64,000 bases of DNA from Lepisosteus oculatus. Its lineage: Eukaryota; Chordata; Actinopteri; Semionotiformes; Lepisosteidae. The stretch lies in the NCBI RefSeq assembly GCF_040954835.1, contig NW_027168309.1, forward strand, positions 434,001-498,000, in the 5' to 3' direction. A program made the position numbers and the translations under genes. Numbering within the stretch: position 1 is the stretch's first letter; every line of letters begins with the position of its first letter. The notes beneath the pieces are model-generated. The model was given only the letters and a program-made list of their open reading frames with translations. It searched no databases and was not told the DNA's origin. Positions 32,453-44,785 of the stretch are shown here, piece after piece.

Positions 32453-34321
32453 AGGGAGCGCCGCCGCCGCCGGCTTGCAATCATTTAACACGGAGGGCGA
32501 GGCGGCGGCGGTAACCTTTTTCAATGTCGCTCTCCGCTTCCCCCCAAAAAAAGCCAAATGACATGCTAGCACTCGGACACCCTTCAGAAGACTGAAGGGT
32601 GGCTTAAAGCTGGAAGGATTAGGTCTCCCCGTTCCGACGCGACAATCGAACTTCCTTAGGCAGAGAGAAAGCAACATCGAGGAGCGTCAACAAGACTTTA
32701 GAAGCTGCGACACACGCCACTTTCAGTCGCAGACACAGCAGTTTTAAAGGCAGGAATCGCCTTTGCGAACGCCATGAGAAACAGAACGCAAGCTCAGGTC
32801 CTGCGGTTTAACAAACAGCCTCGGCTTTCAAGCGACATTTCTTTTCTGGAGCGAATTCACTTTCAACTTCAAGAAATTCACACAACTTGCGAAATACGAA
32901 ATACAAATCTGGCTCATCGCTGCACAAGAAATACCGCCGGCTGGCAAGAAAATGACAACGGTGTTTTTCCTTAACGAAAAACTTCCCATGGAGAAAAACA
33001 ACGGCTGTGCGTCTCTGTCGGCTTGATTCAGTTTAATGCAAGTATTCATTCTCCTCCTGGAAAATACAGCTTGCGAAAGATGAAATACAATTCTTGGCTT
33101 TTCTGGGTGAGTGCAGAAGAAATCCTGCCGGCTGGCAGAAGAATTCCAGCCTTTTTTACTCTTTAACCACAAACTTGCGAATGATACAAAGAGAGCGGGG
33201 TGCGTTTCTGTGCAGCTGTTAACTGAACAGCTGCTGCTTCAAGCCCACCCAGGGCTCATTCCGATTTCAACATCATGCCCCCTGAAGGTAGACTGGATTT
33301 CTTTGCGAAGCATTCACCTTTTGGACGTTTCAGGAAAGGTGCGTGTCGATGCCAGACTTGAAAAGCTTTCCATACAAAGAAACAACATAGTGCTTTTGAT
33401 TGATGGGAAACGGCAAGAGCGGTTTGAGCAGCTCCGGCCTCTCAACCGCTTTACAATGTGATCGGCACCTCGGTAGCCAGTTTAGAAGGCTGAAAAGGAT
33501 GCTGGAAGCACAGCGACGTTCTAAAACCAGCGCTTGAAAAGCATCTGCATACATAAAATGTCCATTTCCCCAAAGATGAATCTGCATCTTCAGAAGATTG
33601 TCAGCTATACGTTTTCGTTCTTTGTTTCCTTTTTTTACGACAAGCTTTCGAGAAATGAACTGTCTATTGTGATGAAGGCTGCGTTAGAAATTGTGCATCT
33701 AGCTTAGTTCAATGAAATCGGGAGGTGCACCTGTCTCAAGCGGATGGCTCTTTGCAGGCACACTACGGAAACCTGCGGGCGCAAGTTGGGAGAAGTGACT
33801 CTTGCAGAGTGTTGAGCTTCGAGAAGAGGGCTCCGCTCAGGAAGATATTTCCACATGTTGAAGAGTCGCTTTTCGCCCTTTCTTTCCCACATTTTTCCAG
33901 TGCGGTTATTGATCGCGTTCAAAATGTTTTCCCAACGTACGTGTTACCTGCAAAATCACAGTGAAACTGTTATGCCGAAAAGATTCCTAATAGTTATTGT
34001 ATTAGAATAGCTCTCCAATTTCTTAGCCTTCGTACACGCAATGTTTAAGGAAACGCTAGAGTAAATGAAACTGTAAATAGACAGGAGCTCTTCTTAGTTT
34101 TCATACAAGTTATGATGGCTGCAGCTCCTATCTGCGTCCGGGTGACCGGAGCCAAGGGATTATCTGCGGAACCTTTGATTTATCTCTCGGGCAAGGAGCT
34201 AGATACGCCCTTTTCATCTCGGTTTGATCACACCTGTGCATTAAAACGCAGTGCTCGGTACCATCGAGGTGTAAGAGGTTCAAGGATGAGCGGGAAACTT
34301 TGTTAATAAGGAGACGGGCAC

Positions 34322-34394
34322 CGCCCAACGTGGGGCTCGAACCCACGACCCTGAGATTAAGAGTCTCATGCTCTACCGACTGAGCTAGCCGGGC
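34322..34394 (-). tRNA. tRNA-Lys-CTT: tRNA-Lys (CTT), unit 9
   Basis: Gene body unchanged from unit 1. Confidence 0.97.
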
Positions 34395-35215
34395 GCCGGT
34401 GGAGCTGGTGGTTAACTTGTCCCTGTTGACGGCAATTTGACAAGGTATACTTCCTGGCTCTTCATCATGTGCTGACCGGATTCGAGAGTAGCACACCCTG
34501 TTCTTTGTTGATTACTGTACCTCCAGCAGCGCAAATGTCAGTAATCATTGAAATGTACGACCTACAATCTCCTCAGCATGCCCGCGTGGACTCCTCAGTG
34601 ATCATCCTTCTACGTTCTGCTGTAGTTTTCATGCAAGTGAAAACCGTGCTCCAAATAACAGCGGCACAGTTGTATCCTGCGGTAAGCATTCTTCTAATTC
34701 CATCGTTTTGCTCCAGGTAAAAGGTAGCGCATCATACGGTTGATATTCCAAGGTTTCAGAGTCCGTATTGGATGGCTTGGATGCAGACATCGCTCAGAGC
34801 TCCCAGTATGATTTTCCCGAGTTCAGTTTTGCAGTGTTTTAGTGCTTTACTACTTCCAGTGGGCCTTTGAATGCTCTGCTAAGTAGAGACGTGACATAAT
34901 TACTAATGCGACCGAGTGTGCTGGCTGTTCCTGGTTCGTAATGATTAACGCGAGAAATCAATATAAACATAACTGCTTCGATTTCGAGGTTCAGTTGAAG
35001 CTTTCAAAGAAACTATCAAAGACCTCAGAACAACCGAAGACACATTTGGTCATCTCCGTATTGGTGAAGATTAAAGAGTCCCGCAAGTGTCAAGCTTGCA
35101 CAAACACACACGAGAGAGAAACTCAGGACAGAATTTAAAGAAAGGGAGATGCAGACTATTTGAAGGCACTTTGCTAACCCAATGGCACGCTTATGAATCG
35201 TGCATAGGACACACG

Positions 35216-35287
35216 TAGCAGAGGATGGTTTCGATCCATCGACCTCTGGGTTATGGGCCCAGCACGCTTCCGCTGCGCCACTCTGCT
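35216..35287 (-). tRNA. tRNA-iMet-CAT: Initiator tRNA-Met, unit 9, alternative flanks
   Basis: Gene body unchanged; flanks as unit 6. Confidence 0.97.
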
Positions 35288-35566
35288 GACAGCCGCTCTG
35301 CGTGTGGCGCACAACTGCTCTTTTTATTTCCTACATAAGTGATGAAAGAGTTGAAAGTTTCAACGACAAACGCAGACGTCACTTTGAGCGCTTGGTGTTG
35401 TAGCACAAATCATCACATGCTGCTCTACACTGGATTATAAAAGCCGACACATTTTCCAAACATTTTAATGCTGGAGTCACACTGTAGTATTAATAACAGT
35501 GCGATACTCGAGGAGCGTAGTGGGATCGCGGTGGCTCATCAGACCGCCCCGGGACAGGGGGCCCGC

Positions 35567-35649
35567 GTCAGGATGGCCGAGCGGTCTAAGGCGCTGCGTT
35601 CAGGTCGCAGTCTCCCCTGGAGGCGTGGGTTCGAATCCCACTCCTGACA
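35567..35649 (+). tRNA. tRNA-Leu-CAG: tRNA-Leu (CAG), unit 9
   Basis: Gene body unchanged from unit 1. Confidence 0.97.
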
Positions 35650-36000
35650 AAAAGCTTGCTCAGTGCCGTCTCCAGTCGGGTGCAAATGGGTGAAGCAGCC
35701 TGCCGCGGGGAACGTGCGCCGATAGGCGTAGGTGTATCCCCTGCCTCTTCCGATTTAGCTCGTGCTCCATAGGATGGAAGCGGATGCTCTGGCTTTTTGA
35801 CTCGAATATAACCTGATCACAACAGAAGGCCGTGCAGCCCAGTGCTGGTTTAAGAATGCCTCGTGTCTTCAGGCCCCTATTCCTTCAGGTTACCCCTTTG
35901 GAATAGTCGTCCGAAAAAGACGGGAAAGGAAAAGCATGTAAGCTCCCACACACTGCGTTAGCATTAGCGGTTGGAATCTGATGGGAGAAAAGCAACCTGG

Positions 36001-36072
36001 CTCGCCGTCAAGCAATCCATCCCTGGTCTCCCACGTGACAGGCGGGGATACGCACCACTATACTAACGAGGA
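36001..36072 (-). pseudogene. tRNA-Asp relic, unit 9
   Basis: T4 form; same decayed T arm. Confidence 0.9.
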
Positions 36073-36481
36073 GCGCTTGCTTGGCGCTTGAAGACACTTC
36101 CTCTTGCGGCTACTACTGTTTCCGGTTTCGTCTTTTCTTTTCATTCCTCCCAGAGGAGCGCATGAAAACGTTTCCATCTGCGCCATCCTCACCCCTCCAA
36201 TGCTATGGTCCCTGCTCCTCCTGGTGCACTGCAAACACTCATTCAGCCGGTTCTTTCAGTTTGAATACTTAGGTCTTCAAAGGCTGGAAGTAGGGCGCAA
36301 GACATGCCAATGCCAAAAGCGTGGCAGTGTGCTTCCAGCTGTGAAATGTCACTGGTGGATGTTGAAGACATTACTTCCAAGGCAGCAGGTCCAAGCGATT
36401 TAGCGTTTGTACAAGAAGCAGGAAGAGAGAAACGGCACTCCGCCTTTTTCTGGGCAGGCCGAAGCGACAGGAGAAGGGCGC

Positions 36482-36563
36482 CGTAGTCGGCAGGATTCGA
36501 GCCGACGCGGGGAGACCCCAATGGCTTTCTAGCCCATCGCCTTAACCGCTCGGCCACGACTAC
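36482..36563 (-). tRNA. tRNA-Ser-AGA: tRNA-Ser (AGA), unit 9
   Basis: Same as unit 1. Confidence 0.87.
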
Positions 36564-38432
36564 AGGGAGCGCCGCCGCCGCCGGCTTGCAATCATTTAAC
36601 ACGGAGGGCGAGGCGGCGGCGGTAACCTTTTTCAATGTCGCTCTCCGCTTCCCCCCAAAAAAAGCCAAATGACATGCTAGCACTCGGACACCCTTCAGAA
36701 GACTGAAGGGTGGCTTAAAGCTGGAAGGATTAGGTCTCCCCGTTCCGACGCGACAATCGAACTTCCTTAGGCAGAGAGAAAGCAACATCGAGGAGCGTCA
36801 ACAAGACTTTAGAAGCTGCGACACACGCCACTTTCAGTCGCAGACACAGCAGTTTTAAAGGCAGGAATCGCCTTTGCGAACGCCATGAGAAACAGAACGC
36901 AAGCTCAGGTCCTGCGGTTTAACAAACAGCCTCGGCTTTCAAGCGACATTTCTTTTCTGGAGCGAATTCACTTTCAACTTCAAGAAATTCACACAACTTG
37001 CGAAATACGAAATACAAATCTGGCTCATCGCTGCACAAGAAATACCGCCGGCTGGCAAGAAAATGACAACGGTGTTTTTCCTTAACGAAAAACTTCCCAT
37101 GGAGAAAAACAACGGCTGTGCGTCTCTGTCGGCTTGATTCAGTTTAATGCAAGTATTCATTCTCCTCCTGGAAAATACAGCTTGCGAAAGATGAAATACA
37201 ATTCTTGGCTTTTCTGGGTGAGTGCAGAAGAAATCCTGCCGGCTGGCAGAAGAATTCCAGCCTTTTTTACTCTTTAACCACAAACTTGCGAATGATACAA
37301 AGAGAGCGGGGTGCGTTTCTGTGCAGCTGTTAACTGAACAGCTGCTGCTTCAAGCCCACCCAGGGCTCATTCCGATTTCAACATCATGCCCCCTGAAGGT
37401 AGACTGGATTTCTTTGCGAAGCATTCACCTTTTGGACGTTTCAGGAAAGGTGCGTGTCGATGCCAGACTTGAAAAGCTTTCCATACAAAGAAACAACATA
37501 GTGCTTTTGATTGATGGGAAACGGCAAGAGCGGTTTGAGCAGCTCCGGCCTCTCAACCGCTTTACAATGTGATCGGCACCTCGGTAGCCAGTTTAGAAGG
37601 CTGAAAAGGATGCTGGAAGCACAGCGACGTTCTAAAACCAGCGCTTGAAAAGCATCTGCATACATAAAATGTCCATTTCCCCAAAGATGAATCTGCATCT
37701 TCAGAAGATTGTCAGCTATACGTTTTCGTTCTTTGTTTCCTTTTTTTACGACAAGCTTTCGAGAAATGAACTGTCTATTGTGATGAAGGCTGCGTTAGAA
37801 ATTGTGCATCTAGCTTAGTTCAATGAAATCGGGAGGTGCACCTGTCTCAAGCGGATGGCTCTTTGCAGGCACACTACGGAAACCTGCGGGCGCAAGTTGG
37901 GAGAAGTGACTCTTGCAGAGTGTTGAGCTTCGAGAAGAGGGCTCCGCTCAGGAAGATATTTCCACATGTTGAAGAGTCGCTTTTCGCCCTTTCTTTCCCA
38001 CATTTTTCCAGTGCGGTTATTGATCGCGTTCAAAATGTTTTCCCAACGTACGTGTTACCTGCAAAATCACAGTGAAACTGTTATGCCGAAAAGATTCCTA
38101 ATAGTTATTGTATTAGAATAGCTCTCCAATTTCTTAGCCTTCGTACACGCAATGTTTAAGGAAACGCTAGAGTAAATGAAACTGTAAATAGACAGGAGCT
38201 CTTCTTAGTTTTCATACAAGTTATGATGGCTGCAGCTCCTATCTGCGTCCGGGTGACCGGAGCCAAGGGATTATCTGCGGAACCTTTGATTTATCTCTCG
38301 GGCAAGGAGCTAGATACGCCCTTTTCATCTCGGTTTGATCACACCTGTGCATTAAAACGCAGTGCTCGGTACCATCGAGGTGTAAGAGGTTCAAGGATGA
38401 GCGGGAAACTTTGTTAATAAGGAGACGGGCAC

Positions 38433-38505
38433 CGCCCAACGTGGGGCTCGAACCCACGACCCTGAGATTAAGAGTCTCATGCTCTACCGACTGAGCTAGC
38501 CGGGC
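38433..38505 (-). tRNA. tRNA-Lys-CTT: tRNA-Lys (CTT), unit 10
   Basis: Gene body unchanged from unit 1. Confidence 0.97.
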
Positions 38506-39326
38506 GCCGGTGGAGCTGGTGGTTAACTTGTCCCTGTTGACGGCAATTTGACAAGGTATACTTCCTGGCTCTTCATCATGTGCTGACCGGATTCGAGAGT
38601 AGCACACCCTGTTCTTTGTTGATTACTGTACCTCCAGCAGCGCAAATGTCAGTAATCATTGAAATGTACGACCTACAATCTCCTCAGCATGCCCGCGTGG
38701 ACTCCTCAGTGATCATCCTTCTACGTTCTGCTGTAGTTTTCATGCAAGTGAAAACCGTGCTCCAAATAACAGCGGCACAGTTGTATCCTGCGGTAAGCAT
38801 TCTTCTAATTCCATCGTTTTGCTCCAGGTAAAAGGTAGCGCATCATACGGTTGATATTCCAAGGTTTCAGAGTCCGTATTGGATGGCTTGGATGCAGACA
38901 TCGCTCAGAGCTCCCAGTATGATTTTCCCGAGTTCAGTTTTGCAGTGTTTTAGTGCTTTACTACTTCCAGTGGGCCTTTGAATGCTCTGCTAAGTAGAGA
39001 CGTGACATAATTACTAATGCGACCGAGTGTGCTGGCTGTTCCTGGTTCGTAATGATTAACGCGAGAAATCAATATAAACATAACTGCTTCGTTTTCGAGG
39101 TTCAGTTGAAGCTTTCAAAGAAACTATCAAAGACCTCAGAACAACCGAAGACACATTTGGTCATCTCCGTATTGGTGAAGATTAAAGAGTCCCGCAAGTG
39201 TCAAGCTTGCACAAACACACACGAGAGAGAAACTCAGGACAGAATTTAAAGAAAGGGAGATGCAGACTATTTGAAGGCACTTTGCTAACCCAATGGCACG
39301 CTTATGAATCGTGCATAGGACACACG

Positions 39327-39398
39327 TAGCAGAGGATGGTTTCGATCCATCAACCTCTGGGTTATGGGCCCAGCACGCTTCCGCTGCGCCACTCTGCT
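39327..39398 (-). tRNA. tRNA-iMet-CAT: Initiator tRNA-Met, unit 10, position 48 variant
   Basis: The plus-strand A at 39352 changes C48 of the tRNA to T48. Position 48 normally pairs with G15 (the Levitt pair), so the tertiary core may be weakened; the promoter boxes are untouched. It is the only initiator Met copy in the window with a change in the gene body. Flanks as unit 6. Confidence 0.95.
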
Positions 39399-39677
39399 GA
39401 CAGCCGCTCTGCGTGTGGCGCACAACTGCTCTTTTTATTTCCTACATAAGTGATGAAAGAGTTGAAAGTTTCAACGACAAACGCAGACGTCACTTTGAGC
39501 GCTTGGTGTTGTAGCACAAATCATCACATGCTGCTCTACACTGGATTATAAAAGCCGACACATTTTCCAAACATTTTAATGCTGGAGTCACACTGTAGTA
39601 TTAATAACAGTGCGATACTCGAGGAGCGTAGTGGGATCGCGGTGGCTCATCAGACCGCCCCGGGACAGGGGGCCCGC

Positions 39678-39760
39678 GTCAGGATGGCCGAGCGGTCTAA
39701 GGCGCTGCGTTCAGGTCGCAGTCTCCCCTGGAGGCGTGGGTTCGAATCCCACTCCTGACA
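39678..39760 (+). tRNA. tRNA-Leu-CAG: tRNA-Leu (CAG), unit 10
   Basis: Gene body unchanged from unit 1. Confidence 0.97.
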
Positions 39761-40111
39761 AAAAGCTTGCTCAGTGCCGTCTCCAGTCGGGTGCAAATGG
39801 GTGAAGCAGCCTGCCGCGGGGAACGTGCGCCGATAGGCGTAGGTGTATCCCCTGCCTCTTCCGATTTAGCTCGTGCTCCATAGGATGGAAGCGGATGCTC
39901 TGGCTTTTTGACTCGAATATAACCTGATCACAACAGAAGGCCGTGCAGCCCAGTGCTGGTTTAAGAATGCCTCGTGTCTTCAGGCCCCTATTCCTTCAGG
40001 TTACCCCTTTGGAATAGTCGTCCGAAAAAGACGGGAAAGGAAAAGCATGTAAGCTCCCACACACTGCGTTAGCATTAGCGGTTGGAATCTGATGGGAGAA
40101 AAGCAACCTGG

Positions 40112-40183
40112 CTCGCCGTCAAGCAATCCATCCCTGGTCTCCCACGTGACAGGCGGGGATACGCACCACTATACTAACGAGGA
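40112..40183 (-). pseudogene. tRNA-Asp relic, unit 10
   Basis: T4 form; same decayed T arm. Confidence 0.9.
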
Positions 40184-40592
40184 GCGCTTGCTTGGCGCTT
40201 GAAGACACTTCCTCTTGCGGCTACTACTGTTTCCGGTTTCGTCTTTTCTTTTCATTCCTCCCAGAGGAGCGCATGAAAACGTTTCCATCTGCGCCATCCT
40301 CACCCCTCCAATGCTATGGTCCCTGCTCCTCCTGGTGCACTGCAAACACTCATTCAGCCGGTTCTTTCAGTTTGAATACTTAGGTCTTCAAAGGCTGGAA
40401 GTAGGGCGCAAGACATGCCAATGCCAAAAGCGTGGCAGTGTGCTTCCAGCTGTGAAATGTCACTGGTGGATGTTGAAGACATTACTTCCAAGGCAGCAGG
40501 TCCAAGCGATTTAGCGTTTGTACAAGAAGCAGGAAGAGAGAAACGGCACTCCGCCTTTTTCTGGGCAGGCCGAAGCGACAGGAGAAGGGCGC

Positions 40593-40674
40593 CGTAGTCG
40601 GCAGGATTCGAGCCGACGCGGGGAGACCCCAATGGCTTTCTAGCCCATCGCCTTAACCGCTCGGCCACGACTAC
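40593..40674 (-). tRNA. tRNA-Ser-AGA: tRNA-Ser (AGA), unit 10
   Basis: Same as unit 1. Confidence 0.87.
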
Positions 40675-42543
40675 AGGGAGCGCCGCCGCCGCCGGCTTGC
40701 AATCATTTAACACGGAGGGCGAGGCGGCGGCGGTAACCTTTTTCAATGTCGCTCTCCGCTTCCCCCCAAAAAAAGCCAAATGACATGCTAGCACTCGGAC
40801 ACCCTTCAGAAGACTGAAGGGTGGCTTAAAGCTGGAAGGATTAGGTCTCCCCGTTCCGACGCGACAATCGAACTTCCTTAGGCAGAGAGAAAGCAACATC
40901 GAGGAGCGTCAACAAGACTTTAGAAGCTGCGACACACGCCACTTTCAGTCGCAGACACAGCAGTTTTAAAGGCAGGAATCGCCTTTGCGAACGCCATGAG
41001 AAACAGAACGCAAGCTCAGGTCCTGCGGTTTAACAAACAGCCTCGGCTTTCAAGCGACATTTCTTTTCTGGAGCGAATTCACTTTCAACTTCAAGAAATT
41101 CACACAACTTGCGAAATACGAAATACAAATCTGGCTCATCGCTGCACAAGAAATACCGCCGGCTGGCAAGAAAATGACAACGGTGTTTTTCCTTAACGAA
41201 AAACTTCCCATGGAGAAAAACAACGGCTGTGCGTCTCTGTCGGCTTGATTCAGTTTAATGCAAGTATTCATTCTCCTCCTGGAAAATACAGCTTGCGAAA
41301 GATGAAATACAATTCTTGGCTTTTCTGGGTGAGTGCAGAAGAAATCCTGCCGGCTGGCAGAAGAATTTCAGCCTTTTTTACTCTTTAACCACAAACTTGC
41401 GAATGATACAAAGAGAGCGGGGTGCGTTTCTGTGCAGCTGTTAACTGAACAGCTGCTGCTTCAAGCCCACCCAGGGCTCATTCCGATTTCAACATCATGC
41501 CCCCTGAAGGTAGACTGGATTTCTTTGCGAAGCATTCACCTTTTGGACGTTTCAGGAAAGGTGCGTGTCGATGCCAGACTTGAAAAGCTTTCCATACAAA
41601 GAAACAACATAGTGCTTTTGATTGATGGGAAACGGCAAGAGCGGTTTGAGCAGCTCCGGCCTCTCAACCGCTTTACAATGTGATCGGCACCTCGGTAGCC
41701 AGTTTAGAAGGCTGAAAAGGATGCTGGAAGCACAGCGACGTTCTAAAACCAGCGCTTGAAAAGCATCTGCATACATAAAATGTCCATTTCCCCAAAGATG
41801 AATCTGCATCTTCAGAAGATTGTCAGCTATACGTTTTCGTTCTTTGTTTCCTTTTTTTACGACAAGCTTTCGAGAAATGAACTGTCTATTGTGATGAAGG
41901 CTGCGTTAGAAATTGTGCATCTAGCTTAGTTCAATGAAATCGGGAGGTGCACCTGTCTCAAGCGGATGGCTCTTTGCAGGCACACTACGGAAACCTGCGG
42001 GCGCAAGTTGGGAGAAGTGACTCTTGCAGAGTGTTGAGCTTCGAGAAGAGGGCTCCGCTCAGGAAGATATTTCCACATGTTGAAGAGTCGCTTTTCGCCC
42101 TTTCTTTCCCACATTTTTCCAGTGCGGTTATTGATCGCGTTCAAAATGTTTTCCCAACGTACGTGTTACCTGCAAAATCACAGTGAAACTGTTATGCCGA
42201 AAAGATTCCTAATAGTTATTGTATTAGAATAGCTCTCCAATTTCTTAGCCTTCGTACACGCAATGTTTAAGGAAACGCTAGAGTAAATGAAACTGTAAAT
42301 AGACAGGAGCTCTTCTTAGTTTTCATACAAGTTATGATGGCTGCAGCTCCTATCTGCGTCCGGGTGACCGGAGCCAAGGGATTATCTGCGGAACCTTTGA
42401 TTTATCTCTCGGGCAAGGAGCTAGATACGCCCTTTTCATCTCGGTTTGATCACACCTGTGCATTAAAACGCAGTGCTCGGTACCATCGAGGTGTAAGAGG
42501 TTCAAGGATGAGCGGGAAACTTTGTTAATAAGGAGACGGGCAC

Positions 42544-42616
42544 CGCCCAACGTGGGGCTCGAACCCACGACCCTGAGATTAAGAGTCTCATGCTCTACCG
42601 ACTGAGCTAGCCGGGC
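42544..42616 (-). tRNA. tRNA-Lys-CTT: tRNA-Lys (CTT), unit 11
   Basis: Gene body unchanged from unit 1. Confidence 0.97.
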
Positions 42617-43437
42617 GCCGGTGGAGCTGGTGGTTAACTTGTCCCTGTTGACGGCAATTTGACAAGGTATACTTCCTGGCTCTTCATCATGTGCTGACCG
42701 GATTCGAGAGTAGCACACCCTGTTCTTTGTTGATTACTGTACCTCCAGCAGCGCAAATGTCAGTAATCATTGAAATGTACGACCTACAATCTCCTCAGCA
42801 TGCCCGCGTGGACTCCTCAGTGATCATCCTTCTACGTTCTGCTGTAGTTTTCATGCAAGTGAAAACCGTGCTCCAAATAACAGCGGCACAGTTGTATCCT
42901 GCGGTAAGCATTCTTCTAATTCCATCGTTTTGCTCCAGGTAAAAGGTAGCGCATCATACGGTTGATATTCCAAGGTTTCAGAGTCCGTATTGGATGGCTT
43001 GGATGCAGACATCGCTCAGAGCTCCCAGTATGATTTTCCCGAGTTCAGTTTTGCAGTGTTTTAGTGCTTTACTACTTCCAGTGGGCCTTTGAATGCTCTG
43101 CTAAGTAGAGACGTGACATAATTACTAATGCGACCGAGTGTGCTGGCTGTTCCTGGTTCGTAATGATTAACGCGAGAAATCAATATAAACATAACTGCTT
43201 CGATTTCGAGGTTCAGTTGAAGCTTTCAAAGAAACTATCAAAGACCTCAGAACAACCGAAGACACATTTGGTCATCTCCGTATTGGTGAAGATTAAAGAG
43301 TCCCGCAAGTGTCAAGCTTGCACAAACACACACGAGAGAGAAACTCAGGACAGAATTTAAAGAAAGGGAGATGCAGACTATTTGAAGGCACTTTGCTAAC
43401 CCAATGGCACGCTTATGAATCGTGCATAGGACACACG

Positions 43438-43509
43438 TAGCAGAGGATGGTTTCGATCCATCGACCTCTGGGTTATGGGCCCAGCACGCTTCCGCTGCGC
43501 CACTCTGCT
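43438..43509 (-). tRNA. tRNA-iMet-CAT: Initiator tRNA-Met, unit 11, alternative flanks
   Basis: Gene body unchanged; last of the consecutive alternative-flank copies. Confidence 0.97.
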
Positions 43510-43788
43510 GACAGCCGCTCTGCGTGTGGCGCACAACTGCTCTTTTTATTTCCTACATAAGTGATGAAAGAGTTGAAAGTTTCAACGACAAACGCAGACG
43601 TCACTTTGAGCGCTTGGTGTTGTAGCACAAATCATCACATGCTGCTCTACACTGGATTATAAAAGCCGACACATTTTCCAAACATTTTAATGCTGGAGTC
43701 ACACTGTAGTATTAATAACAGTGCGATACTCGAGGAGCGTAGTGGGATCGCGGTGGCTCATCAGACCGCCCCGGGACAGGGGGCCCGC

Positions 43789-43871
43789 GTCAGGATGGCC
43801 GAGCGGTCTAAGGCGCTGCGTTCAGGTCGCAGTCTCCCCTGGAGGCGTGGGTTCGAATCCCACTCCTGACA
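43789..43871 (+). tRNA. tRNA-Leu-CAG: tRNA-Leu (CAG), unit 11
   Basis: Gene body unchanged from unit 1. Confidence 0.97.
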
Positions 43872-44222
43872 AAAAGCTTGCTCAGTGCCGTCTCCAGTCG
43901 GGTGCAAATGGGTGAAGCAGCCTGCCGCGGGGAACGTGCGCCGATAGGCGTAGGTGTATCCCCTGCCTCTTCCGATTTAGCTCGTGCTCCATAGGATGGA
44001 AGCGGATGCTCTGGCTTTTTGACTCGAATATAACCTGATCACAACAGAAGGCCGTGCAGCCCAGTGCTGGTTTAAGAATGCCTCGTGTCTTCAGGCCCCT
44101 ATTCCTTCAGGTTACCCCTTTGGAATAGTCGTCCGAAAAAGACGGGAAAGGAAAAGCATGTAAGCTCCCACACACTGCGTTAGCATTAGCGGTTGGAATC
44201 TGATGGGAGAAAAGCAACCTGG

Positions 44223-44294
44223 CTCGCCGTCAAGCAATCCATCCCTGGTCTCCCACGTGACAGGCGGGGATACGCACCACTATACTAACGAGGA
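44223..44294 (-). pseudogene. tRNA-Asp relic, unit 11
   Basis: T4 form; same decayed T arm. Confidence 0.9.
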
Positions 44295-44703
44295 GCGCTT
44301 GCTTGGCGCTTGAAGACACTTCCTCTTGCGGCTACTACTGTTTCCGGTTTCGTCTTTTCTTTTCATTCCTCCCAGAGGAGCGCATGAAAACGTTTCCATC
44401 TGCGCCATCCTCACCCCTCCAATGCTATGGTCCCTGCTCCTCCTGGTGCACTGCAAACACTCATTCAGCCGGTTCTTTCAGTTTGAATACTTAGGTCTTC
44501 AAAGGCTGGAAGTAGGGCGCAAGACATGCCAATGCCAAAAGCGTGGCAGTGTGCTTCCAGCTGTGAAATGTCACTGGTGGATGTTGAAGACATTACTTCC
44601 AAGGCAGCAGGTCCAAGCGATTTAGCGTTTGTACAAGAAGCAGGAAGAGAGAAACGGCACTCCGCCTTTTTCTGGGCAGGCCGAAGCGACAGGAGAAGGG
44701 CGC

Positions 44704-44785
44704 CGTAGTCGGCAGGATTCGAGCCGACGCGGGGAGACCCCAATGGCTTTCTAGCCCATCGCCTTAACCGCTCGGCCACGACTAC
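44704..44785 (-). tRNA. tRNA-Ser-AGA: tRNA-Ser (AGA), unit 11
   Basis: Same as unit 1. Confidence 0.87.

Larger units (their letters stand above)
28777..32887 (+). repeat. tDNA unit 8 (4,111 bp)
   Basis: Typical of the unit 6-11 block. The one private change noticed is A at 32441, in the D stem of the tRNA-Ser gene. Confidence 0.98.
32888..36998 (+). repeat. tDNA unit 9 (4,111 bp)
   Basis: Typical of the unit 6-11 block; no private change noticed, so it serves as the consensus of that block. Confidence 0.98.
36999..41109 (+). repeat. tDNA unit 10 (4,111 bp)
   Basis: Two private changes: T at 39092 in the spacer and A at 39352 inside the initiator tRNA-Met gene. Confidence 0.98.
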
